Positions 36,120-47,600 of a stretch of 64,000 nucleotides of DNA are shown here, piece after piece (position 1 is the stretch's first letter; each line of letters opens with the position of its first letter). Below the pieces are notes generated by a model. It was not told the DNA's origin. It searched no databases and saw only the letters and a list, made by a program, of their open reading frames with translations. The position numbers and the translations under genes are program-made. Source of the stretch: Isoperla grammatica (lineage: Eukaryota; Arthropoda; Insecta; Plecoptera; Perlodidae); assembly GCA_945910005.1 (NCBI GenBank), contig OX246740.1, positions 59,594,646-59,658,645 on the forward strand, read 5' to 3'.

Positions 36120-38898
36120 GAAAAAGTCATTAAATATGACAAATGACTATATCTTCTATGCTGACCACTTGTACTAGTTGTACAATTGATTGATGATTTG
36201 CGTCATGTATTTATTACATGTTATGTTATGCTGCTTAATTTGCTTTTACTGTTCAAATTTATTAAAACTCAGATGTTTGCTGTAGCCCTAACTTTTGCAT
36301 ACCGGTAATATGAATAGGTGGATGATAGTTTGCAGATCTGAAGTAAAGAAATTGCAATAATCTTTCTTCATCAAGTAGGCGTTTTTCACCTTCCGAAGGC
36401 AAGCCAAAGGTTTATTTTAACCAATCTTCCTATTGCCTTTCGAAGGTTTAGCTAATTCATGTACAATGAACTCATGGCTGTGATTATACCGCAAAACTGC
36501 ACGTTATTGGTGTACCTGTGGGATTCTATCTGTCTGTATGTCTGTGTTTATCGTCCTCGCACCTATTTACCAATGAACGAGAGCAATGAAATTTGGCGCA
36601 CAATTTTACAATGTCAGTTTGTACTTTTACATTAGAAATATTTTTGTATGCATTCAATTGGTGTCTTGTGCCTGATTTTATTTTATTTCAATCCTTCGCT
36701 TATAAAACATTTCTAACTCTTAGTGTGCATATGTGCTGTAGTGATTGCTTTCACTGTTAATGTAGGTACTTAGTACAAGTTTTATATAAAACATTTAACA
36801 TTTCTTCTTGACTGTATTTGCAGCTTATCTTGGGGGTCTAAAGCTCTCCTAAAGTTGCATACTGTTGTTAGTATTCCTTGGGAGAGGCTAGGCCTTTCGG
36901 GTCACTCCTTGCGAGGTCCTCCTAGGTTGCAATGCATGCCTAAGCCTTCGTAATTGATTGGTCAAACGGCTGTGACTCGCACAGATTTGTGGACACTGAT
37001 CTACCTACGCTTAGCGTCTCGTCTGGAGATTTTGGCCATCTGACTGTTGTACAGTTTGAGACTTCTTTCTGCAGTTTGAGATTGCTATTTATATCAATAG
37101 CCTAAATGATCCAACCAATCGGTTACTTTCAATTTCAGTTTTTGTTCTTTACCTAATTCTTGCAGTTGTTTGCTAAAACCGTAGTTGTCCTGCTGTGTGT
37201 TAGTTCTGTTTCCTAGTTGTGCTTGGAATGCAGCACTAGACTGTAGTGGCATTACTTCTTGTTGTGGTAAGTCTGCACTGATCCGACTTGTAGAGCCAGA
37301 TAACTGTGGATAAACGATTATCACTTCTCTAACTGCAACACTAATATTTTACTTGTTATTTGTTGTATTTTCTCGTTTAGTGTACTTGAAGACCGATTCG
37401 TTGACTGTGTTGTGTGGCGTAAGTACTGGTAGGTCACTGTGTGGTGTGTATGTGGCTTGAAATGTGACGTACAACCTCCCCCAGTCATTCCCAACACTTC
37501 CCTACTTCTACATTGGCCTATTTCCAACTCTGTTCCTAATAGACAACCTTTGCAGAGCATTTGTGTGCTTAAGTTTACAAAGTGAAGTCTCTCTTCGAGT
37601 GGCCCTGCCCAATAGGCTGCCTGCTACAGAGGCCAGAGCTCCTCTCAGCATCTCTCATTGACGCAAACAAACGTGGGGCGGTGACAACTCTGAATCATTG
37701 CCTCAGTAAAGGTACATGCACTATTGTTAGCAGGGCTATTTATACCGTTTGAAGCGAAAATGGTTCCCGTAATTGTTAGGTTTACCACGGCATACGTCAT
37801 GCATTAAAAAAAATTGATAATGATTAATGAATGATTCTTATTGCAGATCTAGTAGTAAATAATATGTTATAACAATCTTATTAGAAATTCCACCAATGAG
37901 GTGGTCAGGGTCCTCTAATACTTGTATCTACAAATACTAATTAACGTGTAGTTTTTTCCAATTAATGGCATGAAATATTAAAATTATTGCTAATATTACG
38001 GGAACCTACCAACGTATCAGTACATGTAATGCATCCCAAACAAGATAAATGAATCTGCTAGGTGAAGTTTCCCCCTGCCCTGTCCATTGTGATTGCATTC
38101 TCCACACCTTTTCATGTGTTGTTTATGAATGTATTGGTTGTATTTGTATACAAATGTTGCATTGTGGTTCCTTGCTTAACTTGTTTCCACAACTTGTGAT
38201 TGGGACACATACACCAAAACCTAACTGAATAGTGTAGTTATAAACTGGCGTCTCTTGCCGACTGCAGTTTTAAAATAAAAGACTGTTAATAAGAAATAAT
38301 AGACAATCATATCGTTGCTGCTCTTTCAGGCCTAGTCTGCATGGGTTTCGTTGGAGCCTGGTTCATTGGTACGGTACCTGATTCCGTGGGACGTTTAAAT
38401 GTGCTTTCAATCTTTTGCAGAGACGAGCAGACTTCTCTGTTTGACGATCTCGAGCCGGTAAAGTTGGCTCGAGCCATCGCAGCTTTGCTGTAAGATTCCG
38501 CACATAGCTTGAGTCATTCACAACCTCAGTCTTTGGTTTCTCTTGTTTTTTTTACTTTGGATTTGCAATTTTCACGTTGACCTGTTTATAAAGAATGCAG
38601 GCAAGGTGGCACTTCCGACTCGATATATTCGTTCAAGAGAAAGGGAAATAACATGCACTCATACCTTCGACTTTTGTCCTTTGCTTCCCGTCGACTTTTG
38701 TAATTCCAGAATAGGAGTTTGTACAGCCGATTTACTGTCAATGAAAGAAGAGTTCAATATTCAATTTCTGATGACTAATTTGTGCACCTTTACTGTAAAA
38801 TCTCAGATGAAGACGGGGAGTTTAGGTTTCATAAAAGTAAAAAATAAGATTCTAGTGTAAGAAAGATGTAGGTATGTACAAACCTGCTGCATGGCTTT
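36120..38898. other. SKA2 3' flank and intergenic DNA, no gene seen
   Basis: It probably begins with the SKA2 3' UTR. The rest is AT-rich single-copy sequence. The open frames here are short and have no recognisable domain. Confidence 0.5.
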
Positions 38899-38903
38899 AA
38901 TAT

Positions 38904-39065
38904 GGTACGTTTACAGCTCCGGGTTGCGAGCGAAGCGAAGGCCCTTCGTGAGCTCCAATCAGTGGCCGAGTTTGCGTGAAACTATTAACTTCTTTGCGTG
39001 AAACTCGGCCGCTGATTGGAGCTCGCGCCCTCCCTTCGCTCGCAACGCGTAGCTGTAAACGTACC
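38904..39065. mobile_element. Foldback MITE, 162 bp
   Basis: Ends GGTACGTTTACAGCT (38904) and AGCTGTAAACGTACC (to 39065) are exact inverted repeats. The inner parts also pair (gcgagcgaag with cttcgctcgc; gagctccaatcag with ctgattggagctc; gtttcacgcaaa-type arms at the centre), so nearly the whole element folds on itself. It is flanked by the direct repeat AATAT at 38899-38903 and 39066-39070. It has no coding capacity. Confidence 0.85.
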
Positions 39066-39070
39066 AATAT

Positions 39071-40634
39071 TCATAAAGGCAGCAAGCTGGTCTAGATTGG
39101 GTGGGCTTGAAATATATCCCTTAATATAACTGCTCAAACAATGATTCCACTGTATACACAGTAAATGCTAATCGATGTGATGGATTCTGAAAATATGTCT
39201 TAATGTCGACATGAGTCCCAAATATTTGAATGTGAAACACTATTCTTGACTGAAGTTTTACATAAATAAATAGGTTTTCCACTTTCGTGCCCCAAATTAC
39301 AATCATCGTTGACTGAAATTAAAACTGTCCAATTCAAAAGTATTGTACATGTATCACTAATTTAATGGCTATTTCAGATTTCTCAATATGGCAAATGGAA
39401 TGTTACATTTACAACCACTTACAGAAAACTACAATACCATGGTATTTCCTTTCTCTTGAAATTCAAGTTGAGCCGTTAGTTGCTTACTTGCATTTCCTAT
39501 TTACAAATACTTAACATGATCTGTATTATTATGTTCAAAAGTTGTTTTTCTCGGTCAGTTAAGATTGCAGTGGTAACGAGAGGCAGCACTGTCTCACGTG
39601 CATTATACAACTAGACAACGGAAGCATCTTGAGTTACCACATGTAGATCTTGCACAGGTTGGCACTGTCAAGTGCTGCTATCTGTCACCAACTGCAAACT
39701 TATCTGACAACCTCTTTACAACAGATTTCAGAAAATTCCAATTTGTTTCACTCCTTGGTTTTTTAAACTTTTACATTATTAAACTGGAATGAAACAAAAT
39801 GCTGAATTTAAGTAAAGTTTAAGAATAGGTTCAAATAATTTCAGCATTTACCAATGACACAAAACATCAATTGAATTTGCTCAATACATCTGCACTTCCT
39901 CACAAAGAGTTGCGCAAGAATATATTCCTTGGTTTCAAATGTGTCGTATGCAACTTGATATTATACATGTTAAAGCACCCTTTGAATCATATATACAATC
40001 GTCAATCAGGCCTTATCAGCTCACCTGCAAGACTCTTGGGTAAAACTTTCAATGATATGGACAAATATTTGGGCCTAACGATAAACATTTCTCAGGATTA
40101 AGGCATTTCTATTATTCAAAATTATCTTGCAAGTTTTTGAGCTATTGCTAATCTCCAAAGAATCTTACTTTAAAATTTGATTGATAATGTTTAGTATAGG
40201 CCCTAATATGCACAAACTACTCTTTCTACAACTCCAGCATGACTATATCAATTTTCCTGATGGGATTCATCTGGAAAAAAATTACTTTAAATTACAAGAG
40301 CGTTCATACTTTTAATTACGGACTTGTTACATAATATTGTCTGTTCTAAGATCCTGAAACGTGGCATTTATGTTTGCCTTAATTTGTCAGTTAATTTATT
40401 TTTGAAACTTGATATTACTTTTTATACTAAGTTGTGTCATATGACTCTTGAATTAGGCCTAATGATTTAAAGACTCGTTGAAGTGAGGGCCTATTTGAAT
40501 GTCCAATAATTCTAGTGTTAGTATTAGTGGCATTGTGAACAGTTACATGTAAATGTAATGATAATATAGTCTAAAATACTCACGTTGTGGGTTGATACTA
40601 ATACTATTTGTCAGTATGCCATTGAACAGCATGC
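39071..40634. other. AT-rich intergenic DNA, nothing recognised
   Basis: Single-copy DNA between two mobile elements. No gene, RNA gene or repeat is supported. Confidence 0.45.
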
Positions 40635-40642
40635 ATATATAT

Positions 40643-41308
40643 TAGTGATGCGGACGATAATCGTATATCGATAAATATCGATAATATCGTATATCGATAC
40701 GATACGATATGCGCCGTCGTATCGCGATATTCATGACGATATTATTTTGCACCCAGTATCATGATAAATTGTTAATACTTCATGGTATCGTCATAGTTTA
40801 CAATTTCGCATGGCGGTTATTTGATTATTCTATTGATGTTAGCCGAGCATCCCTTGGCAAAGTTTGCATGCTGCTGTTCCCCCCCCCCCCCCGCACGCAA
40901 TGTTGGCGGTAACACAGTAGTCGTCAATGTGTAATTCAAGATCAGCAGAACGAAACTGACTCGCCATCATTAGCAGACAGACCGCCCGCTCTACACTAAA
41001 AAATAAAAATAGAACTCCACTTCGTGTGTCCACCGCCCCTTACTGTATTCTATTCAGTCTACCAGTCTACCTTGAACGTGTCAACATCATGCCTCAACCC
41101 CCCCCCCCCATCCCGTCCTTCACCAGCCGACAAACCGGTTTGTTTGGCCATCGGCTACAATCACAATGCGCTATTTATTTGCTATTATCGCGATAATATC
41201 GTATCGCGATATTATTATATGCTCACGATATTATCACGATATATCGTGATATATTGTGGGAAAAAATGCGATTATCGATATGAATTTATTTATCATAACG
41301 CATCCTTA
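40643..41308. mobile_element. CGATAT-rich non-autonomous hAT-like element
   Basis: Starts TAGTGATGCG at 40643 and ends CGCATCCTTA at 41308, imperfect inverted termini of the TAGNGATG type seen in hAT MITEs. It is flanked by ATATATAT at 40635-40642 and 41309-41316; the 8-bp length fits hAT but the sequence is low complexity. Both ends are built from CGATAATATCG and TATCGATA palindromes. The middle has a C-run at 40880-40892 and a second at 41099-41109. No transposase was seen. Confidence 0.6.
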
Positions 41309-41316
41309 ATATATAT

Positions 41317-44160
41317 ATACTCATCATGTCGTTGATTCATTGTCCGTTGACAACATATGTGGTACAAGGATGATCGCAATGTGAAAATATGAACAAATTT
41401 CTGCACTTCCTATGGGCTCTCGTTTTTAATTGTTGGGGGACACGTGGAAACGAGGTTTTACTTGGAGTTGGGCTAGACTTTTTACAGTAGATCGTTTAAA
41501 TAATTGATGCTCACACTTGGACCTACATGTACCGTTTGAGTAATTTAGTGAAAATTCCTCGCTCTTGTATAAAAGTGTAGTGAGGAAAGTATGTTTTATT
41601 GAAGATATTTCCACGGTTCCTCCAGAGGCTAAAGGAGTGAAGATAGAGGTCATAGCTTCACAGACGGGGGTCACCAGGGCTGCTAAGCGTTTGTAACGAT
41701 GTTTGCGGTTTTGCTCTGAGAACAAGCAGGGTCGGTTCTAGGCACCTTGTTTGCAAAATGGTTGCATGCTTTCTAACTTATCCACAGAAACTAAAAGACT
41801 TCTGACGATGTTTATTCAAAACGAAACGTTGTCCACTTAGAAAATATGTCCATACACGGCCTGTTCTTATTTTCGGGGGCTTTCACTAGAACCGACACTG
41901 AAGATTAAGACTGGTAATATAATATTTTGGAAATGTTTATTGGAGGCATTGACTGGGTTATTTAGATGTTAATGTGTCTATTATATTCAGTACCTTTGAA
42001 TAGACGTAAGTGTGCTGTTTGTTTCTTAGCTATTTATCCATGTGTGAGTACTATAATCAATCAATCACACTCGTACGTATTTCTGTGTGAAAGGATTGGA
42101 AGATTACAAGATTATTGATTGACATGTCATCTAATGCACTGCATACTTTAAAATGTTAAGCTTTTATATATTGAAAAAATAAAGTTAAACAAAAGCAATT
42201 TTATTTGTTAACATTCCATAATATATTGCCATAATTATATTATTAAAATAAAATGTGATGTTAGCACTAGCCTATGAGAAGGCGCCGGTAAATGTATCAA
42301 GATGTTAAATGTTAACATATCAGAAGTAACTAATTTTGACTGTTGTACAACAAAAATTAAAAAGGAAATAAATGTTACGGCATGTTTGCCCCAAAACGTG
42401 TGTTACATTCAAGGCTGGTACGGTACAATGCTTTAGATTTTTCTCAAGGTTAATTTGTGTTATGTTTTCCTAATCAAAACATATTTTTTAGTATGTAAAT
42501 AGTCAAACATATGTAGATACAATGGTAAAAGTGCTGCAAATAGTACAATAATCGTTCAAATTATTTCAGATCAAATTATACAGAGCAGAATATGAAGTTT
42601 TGTGCCCAGCCCTTAATGTTAAATGTTTTCCCATGTTTAAAGAAAAATAAAGTCTTAATCTGAGATGTAACTTCTTGAACATCCAACATATCAAAATCAA
42701 AGATAGGCATTCGTCTTGCTTCAATCGCCTCTGATCTCTGCTTGCCTGGAGTTGGCGTGACGAGATTATTCTGAACTTCCTGTCCTCACTACTGTCCACT
42801 CCCCCTTTCGATGTTTTCTCACTGGAAGGTACCCTTCAGGTATTTGGTAGACAATGCAGGGCTTGATTTGCATTCAGTTTAGTCATTGTGTAATTTCTTG
42901 AAGTTAACCACTTAGTACCCTGCCAAGAAATTGGAATTAACGTCGCAGACCCTGCTGGTCAGCAAAGGCTGTGGCAAAGGCTTCATGCAGCAAATATTGA
43001 CTCGATACTGATATCTTGAGGTAGGTAGGTACTTTATTTAATTGGCCCCGAGTGACTAGAATGTGCCAGAGACATTCCTTGATTCCATACTCCTATAATC
43101 ATCACTGATACAACAGTAATTACTAATTAGTTTAATATTTAAAAGAAAGTGATGCAGTAGGTCTTGTAAAGTTTGTTTTCAAAAATGGCGGGTAAGCGGT
43201 GGCGTAGTGCAGAATGCTGTGATCGCCAACTTCTGTAATTTACTAGTTACAATCACTATTTATCCTAATTTAAATATAATACTACTTGCTTTCAATTTTC
43301 TTGGTACTTGCTTACTAAAACTAACAATTAATAAGAACTAAAATGCTACGTTGACTAGTCGAGTAATGCAACAGGATAGTTTACTTCCGGTGTGAACAGC
43401 TTTGTGGAGATGGTTGAAATTTCTCTTCCAGTGAATGGTTTGTAAACAAATATATAAATACGAAATTCTGTGGTGCTACTTGCACCCGTTAGCTGACAAC
43501 TATTGTTTACATTATTCCAGTAACAGTTACAATTTCATCACACCAAATGTCTTTCTCTTATTTCATTGATGGCTGTCAAAAGTGTGGGCGTCGGAAGGCC
43601 TAGGCCTAGCGTACCTACTTGTGGTTAAATCTATTGTAAATAGTTTCTTGTATGTTAGTATAAGTTTACTCAGTTGCATTTCAAGCCTAGGTAGGCCCTA
43701 GGCCTAGGCTGATAGTTGATATCAACTATCAGCTATGTTAGGAATACCTAGGCTAGGCTTAGCTACAATGTGTTCGTGTAGTCTGGGCTAGCCTAGGCCT
43801 AGCCTCCCTAGGTCTATAGGCCTAGGGCCTAGCTTGCCCTAGGTCTATAGGCCTAGGGCCTAGCTTGCCCTAGGTCTATAGGCCTAGGGCCTAGCTTGCC
43901 CTAGGTCTAGGCCTAGGCCTACACACTATTGTCACAATCAGGATCGTTGATAAATCAAATCAAGAGTGTCTAGATCTGTAATTGGTAGGTCTAGATTACC
44001 AAAATCACCCTTGGCCTAGGCCTATGTTGGTTTCCTACACGTAGGATGCGTTCTCGATGCCTACGGGTATTGATAACCTAGGCCTAGGCCTATGTCACGA
44101 TTTAGTGGTTTCAGTTTCGATTGTGATAAATATTGTGGGTTGGCCTCAACTTTGACCTAA
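41317..44160. other. Intergenic DNA with CCTAGG-palindrome clusters
   Basis: No gene supported. 41802-41828 resembles a degraded hammerhead core (see findings). A GGTA/TAGG-rich stretch at 43020-43035 may be the tail of an old retroposon. From 43590 the sequence fills with CCTAGGCCTA-type palindromes, leading into the 31-bp array. Confidence 0.45.
43805..43920. repeat. 31-bp palindrome-rich tandem repeat
   Basis: About 3.5 units of a 31-bp sequence built on CCTAGGTCTATAGGCCTAGG, itself partly palindromic, ending cctagcttg. Similar CCTAGGCCTA motifs recur at about 35225, 43690, 44080 and 49710, so this looks like local amplification of a motif common in the genome. Confidence 0.8.
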
Positions 44161-44357
44161 TGTTAGAAATACATATTTAAGATTTGAAATCGCCAAGGCG
44201 CTGAGCGGGTCAACAATAGTAACGACGCGGAGTCGGTTGTTATCTATGGTCTAGTGGGTCTGTATGATTGTGTTTTTTTTAAAGTAAATAAAGAAATATC
44301 GTAATCCTGACTGAGTGTATTATATTTTAAGTGAATCAAAGTTTCTCTTTTTTAACA
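44161..44357 (+). repeat. 5' LTR
   Basis: 197 bp, TGTTAG to TAACA. It contains an AATAAA signal at 44287-44292 after a run of eight T. No certain TATA box. Confidence 0.95.
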
Positions 44358-44370
44358 TCAGAAGTGGGAT
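44358..44370 (+). promoter_or_regulatory. Candidate primer binding site (tRNA-Leu type)
   Basis: TCAGAAGTGGGAT follows the 5' LTR directly. It is complementary to the acceptor/T-stem segment of a eukaryotic leucine tRNA whose 3' part reads ATCCCACTTCTGA before the final bases. The usual TGG that pairs with CCA is missing, so priming would be slightly internal. The tRNA match rests on remembered sequence, not a search. Confidence 0.5.
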
Positions 44371-44669
44371 ATGGACTAATAATCCGCCGAAAAACGAAGT
44401 CGTCGGTCAAGATGCAAAACGTTGCAAAATACCACGTGTGAATCTTCTCCTCTTGCGTGCGCGTGAGGATACAAATATGTTTGTATAGCTAAAGGAAGAC
44501 AATACGAACAATTACGTAAATTCAAACGTGAATTACAAATAATTCGGACAGAAACGAACACGTGTGATACCTAAATCTCAATTCTGTGCGCGTGAGGTAA
44601 TAGTTAAACGAACTTTACGTAGCCTGTAATTAGTTCAATTCAAACGTGAATTACTAATTATAATTAATC
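44371..44669 (+). other. Retrotransposon untranslated leader
   Basis: About 300 bp between the primer site and the gag-pol ATG. It should hold the packaging and dimerisation signals, but no specific element was recognised. Confidence 0.5.
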
Positions 44670-47600
44670 ATGTCTAACGTTAATAACACACAGATCGACA
44701 ATGGGATCGAACTACTGTACCAAGCTAGTCAAGAGGGTCAAACTCAACAACCTCCCGGCAGGCTTAGGCCTACATCTGATTCATTCGAAGAAATAAACCA
44801 AGGTACGATGACTGTAGAAGCCATGATGCAGCTCATGATTGAACAAAACAGAAGAAAAGATGAACAGATGACAATAATGCTAAATGCACTAACGGTAAGG
44901 CCTAGAGAACCCGAATATAGGGTCATGCCTGATTTGCATAAGAGCATTCCATGTTTTGATGGAGAAGGATCCAGTTCGAAAGCATCGTCATGGATACATT
45001 CTGTGGAAAGTACAGGTGAGATCCACAAATGGAACGATTCGTTCATACTTGAGAGTGCACGTACCCATCTTGTTGGGGCAGCATCACATTGGTATCGCTA
45101 TAGGAAATTCCACAACTGGACAGATTTCGTCAGCCAGTTTAGAGCGACATTTGTAGGTGGATCAAGCTTACCGGAACGCTGGAAGCTGATGCAGCAACGT
45201 GTACAAGTGCATGGTGAAAGCACAAGTGCGTATTTCCACGAAAAGATTGCCCTGTGTCACGATGTCAACCTGGACTTTAACGAAACAAAGTCGCAAGTCT
45301 TAATCGGACTATGGTCACGTGATTTGTGCGACATGTTGATGGCGAGATATCATGCAAACGCCGATCAGCTACTTCAAGATGTACGTTATTTCGAAGAAAT
45401 CCATAAAGAAAGAGTTGAACGAATTCCACGACGAGAGAAGGCAGCGCCACAGCCAGCTCAACCACGATTAATGGAGACCAGCGTTAAACGGACGGATGGA
45501 CCATTCATGAAGACGGAGGCTTCAGCGATGAAGACGGAACCCAAGATAAGTACTAAAGCAACGCCAAGCTCTTTTAACGATGCGGACGTAAAGTGTTTTA
45601 ATTGCAATAAAATGGGACACATTTCAGGAGATTGCATGGAGGCACGACGCCCATTAAAATGTATCGAATGTGGAATGGAAGGCCACACGAAGAAATACTG
45701 TAAGAATAAGCAACCCGAGTCAGTAAGTCTTATAACGTTGGACGACCAAGGAAGTAGCCCTTCAAAGTATGTGAAAACGGCTAAAATTGAAAACTACGAG
45801 CTACAAGCCCTGATTGATCCCGGAAGCTCAACGTGTACCATTCAAGCATCAGCAGCCATCCGCTGCCAGTTGAAGATTCAACCAACAACGTCAACGCTTG
45901 TCGGATTTGGAATCGCAGACAACCTCACGAAGCCGATAGGACAATCAATTGTTAAAGTTGAAATAGATGGAATCGTCGGCGAAGAAGTTGGAGTTCTTGT
46001 TGTTCCAGACCAGGCGCAACCAACGGAAATGTTAATAGGTAGGACCTGGTTGGATCAACCAACAATTGCTTACGCGAGAATTGATGACCAATTAATAATA
46101 GGCTACCGTACCGAAGAACCGTTCTCGACCATGACGGTAGACTTGTCAAATCGAGTTTATTTACGACCAGTCGCGAGTAAAGTTGTACTTCCGGCAAACT
46201 CTATGAACTTTCTACAAGTACGGTCGGAATCGACGCAAGACTTTACCATGGTTTGCGACCAAGACGATTTTCATCAAGTGTTTTCTATTATCGGAGGTCA
46301 AACGATTGAACCAATTATGAACAGCAGCGACAAGGAAATAACTCTAACCGACAATAGTTCTGTGGCGCGAGGCCGAGTTATTGAAAACTGTACGACTACG
46401 AACAACATTTTGCACGACGAGGGCAAGCGTCTGCCGTTTCGTCCTATCGACCTTGAAGACCTAAATATCGATTGCAGTGTCAGTCAGCTACAAGCTACCG
46501 AGTTACTGGAATTGGTGAACGAGTACAGAGACTGCTTCTCTCTGACACTAGAAGAGTTGGGGTGTACCAACTTAGCGACCATGCAGATTGTCGAAGAACC
46601 CGGAAGTAAACCAGTTGCCAGTCGCCCTTACAAAACGAACGCAGCCGAGCGCGAGACGATACGCGGAATTGTAAAAGAATGGAAGGAGGCAGGTATTGTG
46701 ACAGAAACTACATCGCCCTATGCAAGCCCGGTACTTCTTGTCAAGAAGAAGACGGGAGAACAACGTCTTGTGGTGGATTATCGCAGATTGAACCAGCAGA
46801 CTATCAAGGAGCGTTTTCCTCTCCCGAATATCGACGACCAGATGGAACGTTTAACAGAAGGAAGAATATTCGTGGTTCTCGACTTAGCACACGGATATTT
46901 ACAATTGCCTCTCGATGATGCTTCAAAGGAGAAAACCGCATTTATAACTCCCGACGAGACCGGCAAGTTTGAACGCTTAATCTTCGGATTAACTAACGGA
47001 CCAGCAGAATTTCAACGTGTTATGAATCGTGCTCTAGGGCCCTTACGGAATACGGTGGTAATGTGTTATCTCGATGACATTCTCATCCCAGCTAAGAATT
47101 GGACCGACATGCTAGCAAAACTTCGATTAGTGTTTGACGCGCTGAGGGCAGCTAGATTAACCTTACGAATTACAAAGTGCGAATTTGGAAAAACCAGAAT
47201 CGACTACCTCGGATTCCAAATATCAGCTGGAAAAATCACGCCAGGAGAGAAAAAGATGGAAGCAATCAAGCAGTTCCCGATACCACAAAATGCTCATGAA
47301 GTGAGACGTTTCCTTGGCCTCACTGGTTTTTTTAGACGATTCCTTGATCACTATTCCTCAAAGGCAGAACCATTGACTAGATTGACCAGAGCAAACGAAC
47401 CATTTGTGTGGATGGAAGAACAAAACGCTGCTTTTTCATCACTGAGGGATGCCCTGTCAAGTACGCCAGTCCTTGCACTCTACAACCCGCATGCTAGGAC
47501 AGAACTACACACCGACGCAAGCAGCCAAGGCCTGGCTGGTATGTTGTTGCAAGAGGGTGAAGATAAAAGACTTCATATCGTATACTGTGTGAGTAAACGT

